Assembly: GCA_027257055.1 (NCBI GenBank)
Contig: JAPVLO010000180.1
Span: forward strand, 558,001 to 622,000
From: Cephalopachus bancanus
Lineage: Eukaryota > Chordata > Mammalia > Primates > Tarsiidae
Direction: 5' to 3'
DNA: 64,000 bases
The translations under genes were made by a program, and so were the position numbers. Under the pieces are notes generated by a model, which saw only the letters and a program-made list of their open reading frames with translations, ran no database searches and was not told the origin of the DNA. This document shows positions 21,501-30,800 of this stretch, piece by piece (positions within the stretch are counted from its first letter, which is position 1; each line of letters begins with the position of its first letter).

Positions 21501-24121
21501 GCTGCTGCCCAGGAGAGGCCCTCTCGGCAGGCCTGTTGTGCGCCAGCGGGAGTCCAGGCTGCCCCTCGGCGAACGTCCAGCATGCTCTCCACAGCTGTCT
21601 GAAACAGGAGCGGCCCACAAGGAAGGGCAGGGGGTTTGGGCTCAGGAAGCTCCCGTCTGCACATTCCATGACCAAGATAAAGGTCCTGGGAGAGGCTGCA
21701 GGCCCCCCGGCTCACCGTCCAGCCGTGAATGATGAAGAAGGTTCTGGCTGTCATGTTGAAGCCACAGTCGTCCAAGGGCTGACTGTGGCCTGGGGAGAGG
21801 TAGCATCCTTCATGATCCGGGTCCTTGGAGGAGCGCAGGTTAAACCTCACGGTGTCCCTGGCCACAGCTGGCACGTCCCCGGATTTGTGGGGTTCACCTG
21901 GGGAGAAAGAACAGGGAGCGGGTCATCTGGGGACTCAGGTGAGAGGTCAGGGTTGGGGTCAAGCTCCATCCTGAGCACACGACTCAAGCCATCAGGGTTC
22001 AGGTTCTCGCCCCTGCTGTGTGTTCCCTCTTCACCTCCCAGAACAACTATGAAGGTTTTGGTAAAAAGGATGGCTTGATGAGCAGCGAGCATCACAGTCA
22101 ACTCCTGTGATTCTAAAATGCACCAGTCTCTGTTGCTTTTCTCTCTTCTTCCACCACAAAACAAGTTCTTCCTTCCTCAGCATCCTCCTTGGGGAGTCTG
22201 GGTTCTCCCAGGATGCCGGGGCCTGGTGAGCCTCCGGACTCAGACACTGCCAGGCCTTAGAAAGAGGAAGGAGCACACACCCTATGCTGTGCGATGCTCC
22301 CAGTGGGGCCTCAGGAGCCCCCTGGAATCAAAGGCACTGAGACTTCACAGAGACAAAGCGGCCACCCAGACAGAGAGCAAGAACTCAGGTGAGCAGTGGC
22401 CTCCCGACACAGGGCAGGCTTTGCTGCCATGGAGGTCCAGATCAGGCAAGGCTGGGTCTAGCCACCAAACACGTTACCAAACACGTGTCCAGTTTTGAGA
22501 GATTTTGGACTGGGAACTGGGCAAGAGGCTGTTGACCTGCGGTTCAGCGGGCTTCCCTGTGTCCCTGCCTCAACTCCAGTGTGACTGGCGCCAGAGAAAC
22601 TCCTAGGAGCGGCGGGATCATTCTGCTGCCCACACAGTGCTGCTGAGGAGATGGCCCTGCTCCCAAGTGCAGCCTGTCCCTGGTGGCCCCTGTGGCCTCT
22701 TACCATCACCACCTTTTTCAGGTTGTCAGTGCCCCCCCACCGCACTCTCTCTCCATCCTGGGGGAAGGGCCCAGGGAGTCAGAGTGTGGTCTCTCCTCCG
22801 CGGCAGCGGGTGGGGGGGAGAAATCAACAACACAAGTCCAACCCCAGAGACTGGCATCGCGGCTGTCACTGGCGACAGTTGCCCACCTCCCACCCCGGAA
22901 ATAGTTCAGCCAGAGAACGCTGGGGAGCGGGGGGGGAGGGGTCACCTGGCTCCTGAGACAAACCTGTGGGCAACCCACAGACCCACAGAGGGTCCCTGTG
23001 CCTGGCTCCGACCCCGCGCCCTCTAGCTCCCCCCTGCCACTTCGCCTGGGCCTTCAGGGCCGCCCCACCAGGGCTGGCCTCCCTCCACCTCTCCTGCAGC
23101 TGCTCTCCAGATCTGCTTCTCCACAGGCACCCTGGCCACTCAGGAGAGCGCGCCCCGCCCCACACCCAACCCATCCAGCTGCCTGACTTTCTCGAGTAGG
23201 GGGCTCCATCTCAAGGCACCCTGCTGCCACCGAGGCGCCAGCCTCGGGGTGGGACTGTGGCATCTTGCTGGCACAAGGCAGGCGATTTGGGAATGAATGA
23301 AGTGACTCACAAATACTCAAGCCCGCACACAGAAGTCAAGCCGCCCCAGCAAGCGTTTTACAAAAGCCAGAGGCGTGTTCTGCCCAGAGAAGGCTCCGGT
23401 CCGCTCCAGAGGGCGGGTGTGCAGGGGATAGGGCTGTCCTCACTCGCGACCTCCAGTGTACACAAGCCCACTGCCCCCGTGGGCAGACCAGGTGGCGGAG
23501 CTGGTGTGGCCCAGCCGACCGCGCTTCACCAGCTGAGGGTCTCGGGAGTCTGGCTCCAGCAGGGCAGGCGGCCTCGCGGGGAGAGGCGGCCGCAGGCCCG
23601 GGATGGGGGGGAAGAGAGGAGGAGGAGGAGGGACCCGGAGCAACGGGCGCCCCGCGAGCCCTCGACGCGCCAAGGCCACCCTCATCCTGGCCGGTTCAGG
23701 AGGCGCGGGCGCTAGCAGTTCCCACGCCCCTCCTGCCTCCAGACCGCGCGGGTCGGAGGCGAGGACGAGTCACCCGCGAGGGCGGGCGCAGGGCCCGCGA
23801 AAGAACCGGGCAGGGACAAGAGCGAGGCACCTGCGGCCGCGGGCCCGGCGCGACCTGCTGGGGACACCCTCGGCGCGGGGCGGGCGCGGGCGGCGTGCGG
23901 AGGAGAGGGCGTCGCGGGCGCCGGGGGCCACCGAGGGTCGGCCGGGCGAGGGGGAGCCGCACGGACGCGCTCTGGGACGCGGGCGCCGGGAAGGAGGGGC
24001 GGCCACACGCGACGGTACCTGGCAGCCGAGCCCTGGGGCCAGGGGTCGCGGGGGTCGCCGCGGCGAAGCCACAGGCGACGCCCCCGAGGAGCGCGCAGAG
24101 CAGCGCGGCCGCGCCCGGCAT
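6519..24121 (-). CDS. LIPG: Endothelial lipase, ten coding exons, complete 502 aa
   Basis: Secreted triglyceride-lipase family enzyme that acts mainly as a phospholipase A1 on HDL at the endothelial surface. Joined exons, in minus-strand order: 24121-24019, 21897-21716, 20171-19992, 19070-18959, 14294-14073, 12889-12647, 12080-11960, 10645-10427, 8218-8114, 6540-6519. All introns are GT-AG and the frame is open throughout (502 codons; human 500). Visible: signal peptide about 1-20; alpha/beta-hydrolase domain about 36-347 with nucleophile Ser171 in GYSLG, Asp195 in GLDPAGP and His276 in CEHE; lid between Cys254 and Cys274; basic RKNR at 314-317; convertase-type site RSRR at 329-332; PLAT/LH2 domain from about 348. 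Sequons remain at N82, N138, N395 and N493, but the one matching human N469 is lost (NTI at 471-473). The N-terminal 47 residues diverge most from human. Identification is by direct recognition of the family sequence and exon structure. Confidence 0.97.
6541..8113 (-). other. LIPG: LIPG intron 9
   Basis: Contains a MIR-like stretch around 6715-6800 and one copy of a roughly 100-bp direct duplication whose partner lies in intron 8. Otherwise unique. Confidence 0.7.
7071..7168. repeat. Direct duplication, copy 1
   Basis: Matches 9050-9147 at roughly 85%; the longest shared run includes CAGTTATGAAGATCTAAGAG and GGACAGACTGCAGGC. Confidence 0.75.
8114..8218 (-). CDS. LIPG: LIPG exon 9
   Basis: Residues 461-495 plus two bases: [23 protein letters not shown] and KNET. 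The Asn-Thr-Ile at 471-473 replaces the human Asn-Thr-Ser sequon; the sequon at Asn493 is kept. The acceptor is TTTCCTCCTAG and the donor GTGAGC. Confidence 0.94.
8637..8930 (+). mobile_element. Alu (J-like), LIPG intron 8
   Basis: GTCAGGCGCAGTGGCTCATG, two arms, A-rich linker and CAACAACAAAACC tail. Confidence 0.9.
9050..9147. repeat. Direct duplication, copy 2
   Basis: Partner of 7071-7168, same orientation, about 2 kb away. LIPG exon 9 lies between the two copies. Confidence 0.75.
9269..9816. repeat. Minisatellite, about 32-bp unit, LIPG intron 8
   Basis: About 17 imperfect head-to-tail copies with core GTGACCTGTAAGCATGTGGG followed by a variable GCCTGACCAC. One copy is shortened (near 9440-9467). 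The absence of stops in one minus frame (215 codons) reflects the repeat. Confidence 0.9.
10427..10645 (-). CDS. LIPG: LIPG exon 8
   Basis: Residues 388-460 plus two bases. Contains the [18 protein letters not shown] stretch with sequon Asn395 and the basic [15 protein letters not shown] strand of the PLAT domain. The acceptor is CCTCGCAG and the donor GTGAGA. Confidence 0.96.
11005..11545. repeat. TG-rich simple-sequence tract, LIPG intron 7
   Basis: About 540 bp of interrupted (TG)n, GTGAGTGTG, TGTGTGCATG and related words. The complementary strand gives His/Thr-rich open frames up to 224 codons, which are artefacts. Confidence 0.9.
11960..12080 (-). CDS. LIPG: LIPG exon 7 (start of PLAT domain)
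   Basis: Residues 348-387 plus two bases: [13 protein letters not shown] opens the PLAT/LH2 beta sandwich and [12 protein letters not shown] follows. The acceptor is GTCCCTGCAG and the donor GTGAGT. The reading frame was translated by hand from the complement and has no stop. Confidence 0.94.
12647..12889 (-). CDS. LIPG: LIPG exon 6 (catalytic His, cleavage site)
   Basis: Residues 267-347. It closes the lid at Cys274 and gives His276 in [10 protein letters not shown], the cysteine-rich [12 protein letters not shown] segment, and the basic linker with RSRR at 329-332 where proprotein convertases cut human EL after RNKR. The donor is GTAGCT. Confidence 0.96.
12935..13375. repeat. Minisatellite, about 44-bp unit, LIPG intron 5
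   Basis: Roughly ten degenerate copies alternating 'GGTCAGCACC' with 'CTCGTGAGCC' or 'TTATGAGTCCTTCCTGTGG'. A higher-order period of about four units is suggested by the repeated TCCTTCCTGTGGTCAGACAC at 13108 and 13336. Starts about 45 bp inside intron 5 from exon 6. Confidence 0.8.
13470..13608 (-). mobile_element. Alu monomer, antisense, LIPG intron 5
   Basis: AGACAGGATCTTACTAAGTTGCCCAGG through GAGCCACCATACCCAAC; single arm. Confidence 0.8.
13857..13913 (+). mobile_element. Alu fragment, LIPG intron 5
   Basis: GCCGGGTGCGGTGGCTCAC joined to right-arm CTACTTGGGAGGCTGAGGCAG; internally deleted, 160 bp from exon 5. Confidence 0.75.
14073..14294 (-). CDS. LIPG: LIPG exon 5 (catalytic Asp, start of lid)
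   Basis: Residues 193-266 plus one base. [11 protein letters not shown] supplies catalytic Asp195, and Cys254 opens the lid loop [12 protein letters not shown]. The acceptor is CCACTACAG and the donor GTGAGT. A 57-bp Alu fragment sits only about 160 bp downstream of the donor. Confidence 0.96.
15272..15552 (+). mobile_element. Alu, lineage type, LIPG intron 4
   Basis: CCGGGCTCGGTGGCTCAGCC head, CAATAAATC linker and a long A tail. Confidence 0.92.
18065..18360 (+). mobile_element. Alu (J-like), LIPG intron 4
   Basis: GGCTGGGTGCAGTGGCTC, full dimer and A-rich tail with ACAAAACAAA. Confidence 0.92.
18959..19070 (-). CDS. LIPG: LIPG exon 4 (nucleophile exon)
   Basis: Residues 156-192 plus one base. 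Encodes [17 protein letters not shown] with the nucleophile elbow Ser171. The acceptor is CTTCCTGCAG and the donor GTGAGC. The first four residues GKEA differ from human EKDD. Confidence 0.96.
19755..19870 (+). mobile_element. Alu fragment, LIPG intron 3
   Basis: GCCAAGCGCAGCAACACGTG followed by GACCAGCCTGGGCAACAAAG; a left-arm remnant. Confidence 0.75.
19992..20171 (-). CDS. LIPG: LIPG exon 3
   Basis: Residues 96-155, beginning MSG as in human and ending at DWLQ before GTGAGG. It carries the highly conserved [14 protein letters not shown] segment and the NNT sequon (Asn138). It is 180 nt long, phase 0 at both ends. Confidence 0.96.
20172..21715 (-). other. LIPG: LIPG intron 2
   Basis: No repeat family recognised; moderately GC-rich unique sequence. 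Confidence 0.7.
21716..21897 (-). CDS. LIPG: LIPG exon 2
   Basis: Residues 35-95. Opens after a CTTTCTCCCCAG acceptor and closes at a GTGAGC donor in phase 0. Contains the VRFNLR start of the lipase fold, the first disulfide pair (Cys66, Cys79), the NMT sequon at Asn82 and the FFIIHGWT strand that ends the exon. Confidence 0.95.
21898..24018 (-). other. LIPG: LIPG intron 1
   Basis: The 5' end is CpG-island DNA. No Alu is evident, unlike most other non-coding stretches here, and I see no further exon. Confidence 0.8.
24019..24121 (-). CDS. LIPG: LIPG exon 1 (coding part)
   Basis: Starts with ATG in a GC-rich context and encodes the hydrophobic signal peptide (alanine/leucine-rich core around residues 4-22) and residues to 34, ending in phase 1. 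The donor reads CAG/GTACCG, a weaker match than the other donors of the gene. The chosen start gives a signal peptide of normal length directly upstream of the mature enzyme; no other in-frame ATG precedes the hydrophobic core in this exon. The sequence is richer in Ala, Gly and Pro than the human exon, in keeping with its place in the CpG island. Confidence 0.85.
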
Positions 24122-24370
24122 CCCGCGTCCCGGCGGGGAGACCCAGGAGGAGCCGGCGGAGGGACGGAGACTCGGCGGCGCGGCCGCGGGCGCGGGGCGG
24201 GTGGAGACGGGCTCGCGCCGGAGCCGGATCCGCGCCCTGCCCGACAGAGCGAGGCTCGCCGGTCCCCGCGAGCTCGGCGGGGCCGTTTTCAGAGTGGCCG
24301 AGTCATCTGACCCATCGCCAGATGCGATTTGCATAATTTATTCCCGCCTCGGACCGCGGATTGGTCACGC
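24122..24370 (-). promoter_or_regulatory. LIPG: LIPG 5'UTR and core promoter
   Basis: On the minus strand, in order toward the gene: CCAAT box (24364-24360), a TATA-like AATAAATTA (about 24345-24335) and an octamer-type ATGCAAAT (24334-24327). With TATA-like spacing the start would be near 24310, giving a 5'UTR of about 190 nt. The A/T-rich core is conspicuous inside an otherwise GC-rich island. The start site is inferred. Confidence 0.6.
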
Positions 24371-24960
24371 CTCCGCTGACGCGAGGGCCCAGGCTCGCGA
24401 AGTTTGAACCAGGCGCGCCGCCCGCGGGGACGCGCCCCCAGGGACCACAAACCCCGCCCAGCGCCCCCAGACCCACCTTCCGCCCCGCGCCCACCGGATG
24501 CCACCACCCCCCGCGCCCCGGACTCCACCGCCCGCCCGGCGTCCCCCGCACTCCGCGGCCTCCCGCGCCCCGGGGGCACTCCACGACCCTGCGCCCCGGG
24601 GCACGCGGATCCTTCGCGGCTGGTCCTCCCAGGGCAGCGCTGCCCCCGGCCGAGGACTCCCCGGCGGTCCCCGCCACCCTCGGTCGCTCCCTTCTCCCCC
24701 GCCCGCCCCGCGCGCTGCGGCAGGTGCAGCAGGTGGGGCCGCGCTCCGCCCCCAGCTGACGCTCGGGGTGGGGGCCACCCAGCGCCCCGAGGCCGCGATC
24801 CGTGGCGACCACAGTTCCCGCGCTTAGGGGCATGGGAATGAGGGTGGCACAGGCCGCTGGGCGCGCTTCTGGGGCGGGAGACTGGAGGAGATCCCTCCAG
24901 GGAACGTGGGCACGGTCCAGGACGCGGGGTGACTGCTTGGCGAATGCAAAGCCCCCTGTC

Positions 24961-25062
24961 TGTAGAGGCGGGGGTTCGCTCTGTCGCCCTCGCTGGCCCC
25001 CAGCGATCCTCGGCCTCCCAACGTGCTGGGACTACAGGTATGAGGCCCCGCACCCGGCCTGG
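24961..25062 (-). mobile_element. Alu fragment, antisense
   Basis: TTCGCTCTGTCGCCC joined to CCTCGGCCTCCCAACGTGCTGGGACTACAGG and CCCGGCC; internally deleted. Confidence 0.7.
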
Positions 25063-26945
25063 GCAGCCTCTGGTGTCTTCCCCGTGGTGTCCCCATCTCT
25101 CCTTCCCTTGCTTGATCCGGGCCCCAGGCGGAGTTTCGCTGCCGAAACCCCGATCCCGCTGCGTCTGCGTCCAGCTCTGGGGAGGTGGGGGAGAGGAGGA
25201 AACCTGGGAGGTGGGTGGCACCCCAAGGAGGTGTGGCATCCAGGGTTAGGCTGGGAGGGAGGGAGGGGAATACTTCCAGGAGAGGCTGTGCCTTGGGGTG
25301 CCTAGATGGCGAGTCACTCCCTCCACAGAGCTGACCACCCCATTAGAAGGAGCCCGCAGCTGCCCCGGCCTTCCTTCCCGTTCTTGCCGGCTGAGCTGAG
25401 AAAGTGGAGTGGAGAGACCCAGTGCAGTGAGAAGGACCTGTCCCATCCGCCAAGCGCGTCCTGGCAGCTGCTCCACGAGCAGCGAGCAGTCACCTTCTTA
25501 GTCATCAGCAATGGAACAGGTTCTGGGTAAGTCACACAATAGAGGAACTCACTCGAGGACAAGGAGGAGAAGCCAGGCGAGGAGGACACACTCAGGCTGA
25601 TGGCCCAGGGCCTCACTGCCGGTGGGTCTGCAGACTCCACGGCCTGGCTGCTCCAGTCCTCCAGTGCCCGCAGGCTCTGGCCCTCTTGGCTGCAGTCACC
25701 CATTAACCAGGCGCCTGCGGTGCCACTGCTCGAACTGAAACTCAGCAGTCGGCGTGTACGCAAGTGCAAGTGGCACCGGGTGCCCTGCTCTGTCCACTGG
25801 CGCCTCCCTTCACTGACAGACTACGGTCGGGCACTAGCTCCATTTTACAGATGGGAAAACCGAGTCTTGGACAGGCTGCACGTTTGAAGACAGTGGGTCT
25901 CCCCACTCTCCTCTGTTCTGGGTTGGATTTGGCCAAAGGATGTGTAAATGCTGGCCCTTGGCCACCTCACCTCCCTCTCCTTAGTGGCTGAGGTGGGGGT
26001 AAACTGAGACCAAAAATCCCCCTCCCAGCTCTGCGCTGCTCAGAGCCGTGGTCCCTGGAACATGGGCCGGAAAACATCCTTGGGAACCTGGCCCACGTGA
26101 GATGCCCCAGGGAGCAGGGTGTTTTGCAGGGCACCGGTGCAGAGAGGTCACGGGTGTTGGTCACCCTGCCTAGAAAACAAAACCATAAAGCAGGCCCGAC
26201 AAAATTAGGACCCATGGTGTAATTGCAAGGTGGCGAAACCACTCCAGTCCTCCTGCTCGTTGTGGGAGCGCCCCCCCGTGTCTCCTGCTAAAACTTCACA
26301 CAAGGACACAGTCACAGTCTCAGGGTCAGGATGCAGTGTCCTGCTTCCTGCTTCCCAGGAGGAGGGGGTCGGAGGAGCCTCCCGCTAGGAGGACTCGCAG
26401 TTGAGGAGGCTGGAGACTGCTGTTGTGTCATAGTCAAAATGCCAAGGCCTTGGGCTCCCCCCGCAGAGGACTCTGGTCATTCTTGAGACTCGTCTTGTGT
26501 TGGAGAGATGAATCCCCCTCTTACATGGGAGCCCACGTCCCACCACGAAGATCAAAAGCAAACCCTCTCCTCCCAGCCACCCCAGCAGCTACAGCCCGCC
26601 CTGAAGCATCAGCCAAGCTCTGGGCAGGAGGTGAGGAGTGCAGAGCCCCACCCACCTGCCGGCTCTGACCTTGGGCCGATGGAGTCTCCACCAGACACCC
26701 CCGCTGAGAGGCCTGGGCGGTGCCATCTGCCTGAGCATGTCCTCCTCACCAGCCTCCTCCCTGGTGCCCTCTGAGTGAGTCCCTCTTTTGTGTGGCTTAC
26801 CCAGAGTCTGTTCTGTTGCTGGTAACTAAGAAGGTGACTGCACCCCAGTGCTCATCGAGCAGTTGCCGGGAGAAGCGCTGGACCCAGCACCCCACGGAGA
26901 GTTCTGGGGCCACCCTGCCCTCACAAGACGATGTAGAAAGTTCAT
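25063..26945. other. Upstream of LIPG, no gene seen
   Basis: Unique, fairly GC-rich sequence with a MIR-like scrap near 25836-25870 (ATTTTACAGATGGGAAAACCG). Open frames up to about 150 codons overlap on both strands without recognisable content. Distal enhancers could be here but nothing in the sequence proves it. Confidence 0.5.
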
Positions 26946-26949
26946 GGTG

Positions 26950-27170
26950 TTAGTGACCAGCCTGGGCAACTTGTTGAGACCTCGTCTCTACAATAAATCA
27001 AAAAAGTAGCCGGGCGTGGTGGTGTGTGCCTGTAGTTCTGGCTACTCGGAAGGCTGAGGTGGAAGGATTCCCAAGCCCAGCAGGTCGAGGCTGCGTGGCC
27101 ATGAGTGTGCCAGGTGGCCGTGAGCGTGCCCCTGCACTCCAGCCTGGGCAACAGAGTGAAACTCTGACGA
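26950..27170 (+). mobile_element. Alu, 5'-truncated, lineage type
   Basis: ACCAGCCTGGGCAACTTGTTG, CAATAAATC linker; ends in the purine microsatellite. Confidence 0.85.
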
Positions 27171-27179
27171 AAGAAAGAA

Positions 27180-27236
<57 letters not shown>

Positions 27237-27262
27237 AGAAAGAAAGAAAGAAAGAAAGAAGC
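27168..27262. repeat. (GAAA)n/(GA)n microsatellite in Alu tail
   Basis: GAAAGAAAG, then about 50 bp of GA dinucleotides, then GAAA again; it grew from the A tail of the preceding Alu. Confidence 0.95.
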
Positions 27263-27324
27263 TAGCTTATGGTGCCCAGAGGCTGGGTGCAAGAGTGCCC
27301 TGTTGTCTCGAAATACAAGTCACA

Positions 27325-27680
27325 TGCCTTGATCAGCTTGGGCTGCCATAACAAAACACCATAGACTGAGTGACATGGACAACAGAAATGCACTTTCCCC
27401 CAGTTCTAGGGGCTAGAGGCCAAGATCGGGGTGCCAGAGTAGGTGGACTCTGGTAGGGGCCTTCGTGGCTTCTCAGTGGTTGCCTTGTCACTGTGTCCTC
27501 ACGTGGCAGGGAGGGAGGGATCTGGTGTCTCTTCCAAACAGCACTAGTCCCACCACAGCACCCGACTCTTGTGGCCTCGTCTAACCCTGAGAACCTCCCA
27601 AAGGCCCTGTCTCCAGGGACACAGGGTAGGGCATCCACAGACATATTTGGGGGAGACACAACCCAGATATGGGTTTAGAC
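27325..27680. mobile_element. LTR-like or MER-type repeat, second copy
   Basis: GGGCTGCCATAACAAAACACC, CAGTTCTAGGGGCTAGAGG and GGGGGAGACACAACCCAGATATG; same family as 1905-2225, and more complete. Confidence 0.55.
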
Positions 27681-27687
27681 TACATTT

Positions 27688-27995
27688 TCTTTTCTTTTTT
27701 TTTTTTTTTTTGAGTTGGAGTCTCACTCTGTCACCCAGACTGGGGTGCAGTGGCTGCTCCCGGCCACCGCAGCCTCGACCTGCTGGGCTCCGGCGATCCT
27801 TCCACCTCAGCCTTCCAAGTAACTGGAACTACAGGCACGCGCTACCACACCCAGCTAATTTTTTTTTAATTTATTATAGAGATGAGGTCTTGCCAAGTTG
27901 CCCAGGCGGGTCTCGAACCCGCGGGCTCAGGCAATCCACTCACCTCAGCCTCCCAAAGGCGCGGGATTATAGGCTGAGCCACCGAGCCCAGCTTA
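27688..27995 (-). mobile_element. Alu, antisense, lineage type
   Basis: T tract, GAGTTGGAGTCTCACTCTGTC, ends CACCGAGCCCAGC. Confidence 0.92.
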
Positions 27996-28064
27996 GACTA
28001 CATTTTCTAGCCTAAACAAATGTTTTACCACATTATAAAGGTAAAAAGAAACACACAGAATTGT

Positions 28065-28355
28065 GAATTTTTTTTAGTCAGAGTCTCTGTCATCCAAGTT
28101 GGAGTGCAGTGGCTCGATCACAACTCACCACAGCCTCAACCCCTGAGCTCAGGCAATCCTCCCACCTCAGCCTCCCAAATGCCTGGGAGTACAGGTGTGC
28201 ACCACCATGCCTGACTAATTTTTCATATTTTTTTGTAGAAACAAGGTCTCACTATTTTTCCCAGCCTGATTGCGAACTCCTGGGCTCAAGGAATCCTCCT
28301 ACCTTGGCCTCCCAAAGTGCTGGGATGACAGGCCTGAGCCACTGTGCCCAATTGA
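28065..28355 (-). mobile_element. Alu (J-like), antisense
   Basis: GAGTCTCTGTCATCC, GGAGTGCAGTGGCTCGATCAC through GCCACTGTGCCCAATTG. Confidence 0.9.
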
Positions 28356-28534
28356 AACTAATTTTGATAATAGATTTAACTCAACATATCCAAAATACTG
28401 TCCTTTTAACATGCTGCCAATGTAACACATTATTAATGAGATATTTTACATTCTTGCTTTGAAATCCAGTGTATATCACACTTACAGCACATGTCAGCTC
28501 AGATGCCATTTTTCAAGGGCTCAATAGCCACTTG

Positions 28535-28803
28535 CAGCCAGGTGCTAGGGCTCATGCCTGTCACCCCAGCACTGTGGGAAGCCGAGGCAAGAGCGTTGCC
28601 TGAGTCCAGGGGTTCAAGACCAGCCTGGGCGAGACCTCATCCCCACAATAAATTAAGAAATCAGCCAGACATGGTGGTATATACCTGTGGTTCCAGTTAC
28701 TTGGAAGGCTGAGGAGGAAGGATCACCTGAGCACAGCAGGTCAAGGCTGCGGTGGCCAGGAGAGTGCCACTGCGACAGAGTGAGACTCCAACTCAAAAAA
28801 AAG
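28535..28803 (+). mobile_element. Alu, lineage type
   Basis: GCCAGGTGCTAGGGCTCATG head, CAATAAATTAAG linker, CTCCAACTC tail. Confidence 0.9.
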
Positions 28804-28865
28804 TCACTTGTAGCTAACAGCTACTGTACTGGACAGTGTAGCTCTAGCCTTTTAAAACTAAAACA

Positions 28866-29012
28866 ATTCCAGCTACTTGGGAGGCTGAGACAGGAGGATC
28901 ACTTGAGCCCAGAAGGTCAAGGCTGCAGAGAATTATGATAACATCAGTGCATCCAGCCTGGGCAACAGAGCAAGACCCCATCTCCTAAAAAAAAGAAAAA
29001 AAATGCAACTAG
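28866..29012 (+). mobile_element. Alu right-arm fragment
   Basis: CCAGCTACTTGGGAGGCTGAG to an A-rich tail. Confidence 0.85.
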
Positions 29013-29059
29013 AACAAATTGTAGAGATCAATGAGTACAACTGTTCACAAAATAGATCA

Positions 29060-30330
29060 TGAAAACAAGACCCAGCCAGATGAATGGACTGGCTCAAGGT
29101 CACACAGTGGCAAAAAGGCAGAGCTGGGACAGGAATTCTGGCTTGTGATTCCAAGAGCAGTGTTCTCCCCCTGACCTCTTCCTATTCAAAGACGGAAGAG
29201 ATGAAGGGCTGGGAGGATGGGACTTAGGAGACCAGGAATAAAGTGCCATTGGTTCAAAGAAAAAAAAAAAAAGAACAGACACAAACATGACTCCAACAGG
29301 CATTTACCAAGCCCCTGCCATGTGCCTGGTGCTGAGAACTTAAAAAGAAATGGAAAATGTAAATGAATGCATGGCCACCCAGAGCAGAGAAGAGGCTTAA
29401 GGGAACCAAACCGCTGGGAAAGGTTGCTGGGTGGGGGAGACCGAGAAGCCCTTAGAGGACCGCCCAGCTCCCCTCCTGGTCACACGTGGTCCTTCTGGCC
29501 ATTTGCTGCCCGCAGGATTGGAAAACAGAGTGGCAGGCCCCCCAGGAGCGGCCTCCTGCCAGCCTGGCTCTGGGTTCCAGGTGTCACATGGCAGCTGTGC
29601 CCTGATAAGCTCAAGGCCTGAATCTGGGGTGGCTAGTCGGCATTGGCAGCGAGATTCCGGGAGGGCCCTCCGTCTTGCGGCCCCGGACGTTCACAGGCAT
29701 CACGCAGAATAAGCATGGGCATGCGAGCTCACACGTAGACCTGCTCAGGACCCTCAGTACATGGGTCCTGTCCATGGCTCGGCCCCCAGACCCCTCACGG
29801 GCTGCACACCTTTCATGGACCGGCCAAGTGGGCAGCAGATCCTGGCCTCGCGCCACATTCCCTTTCTCCCCAGCGTCCCACCGGCCGGCCGTGCCTCTGG
29901 TTCCCTAATTCTGCCTCCAGCACAGCCCTATGACCCCTGGAGGCTGCCGAGCACACGGGGAGGGACTGGTCTACACTGAGGTGCGCCATGAGCAAAAATA
30001 CCCACTGGACTCAGAAGACTACAAAATCAAAGAACATACAATCTCATACAGGCAATTTCTGATGCTGCCGACATGTTGAGAGGACAAGAGGTTGGACAGA
30101 CTGAGTTAGGGAAAACACACGAGGAAGTGTTTCACACCTGTTTCTTTTGATAACGCAGTTGCTGGAGAAAATTTAACTCCCCATGCAGCTCACGTCTGTT
30201 GCTGCTGGCCGTCCTGAAGCCTGTGGCCTGCTTCGCACCGGCTCTTCGGCTTCAGACGTCTGCCTGCATTTCTTCCTCAAAGGACTTTCCCTGACCCCTG
30301 GTCTGGGTTTCTCACAGTACCTTGGTAGGT
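29060..30330. other. Intergenic, ancient repeat scraps
   Basis: MIR-like TCAAGGTCACACAGTGGC near 29090, an ancient 'gcatttaccaagcccctgccatgtgcc' scrap near 29298, then about 1 kb of unique DNA. No gene seen. Confidence 0.45.
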
Positions 30331-30490
30331 AATTATTTATTTGGCTGTTTAGTTAACGTCCATCTCCCTGTTAGAGTATAAGCTTCACGAAAGCCACAGG
30401 TGGGCTTGTTTTTGGCTCATGATTCTCCCAGAGCCCAGAACAGAGCCTGGCATGTCAAAAGAGCTCGATAAATATTGGTTGAGTGATTGC
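30330..30490 (+). mobile_element. L2 3'-end fragment
   Basis: GTATAAGCTTCACGAAAGCC, CAGAGCCTGGCATG and GATAAATATTGGTTGAGTGA match the usual L2 tail. Confidence 0.7.
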
Positions 30491-30504
30491 ATTAAAGTGT
30501 GCTG

Positions 30505-30800
30505 TGGCCAGATGCAGTGGCTCATCCCTGTAATCCTAGCGATTTGGAAGGCTGGGGGAGGACTGCTTGAGGCCAGGAGTTCAAGATCAACCTGGGCATA
30601 TATATATATATATATATATATATGTTTTAAGACAGTCATGGTGACACGCATCTGTAGTCCCAGCTATTTGGGAGGCTTAGACAGGAGATGCACTTGAGCC
30701 CAGGAGGTCAAGGCTGCAGTGAGTTATGATCACACCACTGCACTCCAGCCTGGGCAGCAGAGCAAGACCCAGTCCCTAACAATCAATCAATAATATAAAT
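30505..30800 (+). mobile_element. Alu with (TA)n in its middle linker
   Basis: Full dimer whose A-rich linker has become about 13 TA repeats (30598-30623). Confidence 0.9.

Larger units (their letters stand above)
23560..24800. promoter_or_regulatory. CpG island over LIPG exon 1
   Basis: Dense CG dinucleotides and very high GC from about 23.56 to 24.80 kb, covering the start of intron 1, exon 1, the promoter and upstream DNA. Long open frames on both strands here are a by-product of the low frequency of stop codons in GC-rich DNA. Confidence 0.8.

Noticed and set aside
24961..25062. Possible additional upstream exon of LIPG or an opposite-strand gene
   Set aside because: The block is an internally deleted antisense Alu.
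23603..25239. Long open frames of 170-316 codons on both strands at the LIPG 5' end
   Set aside because: CpG-island composition makes stops rare; the frames overlap each other and part of one crosses an Alu remnant.
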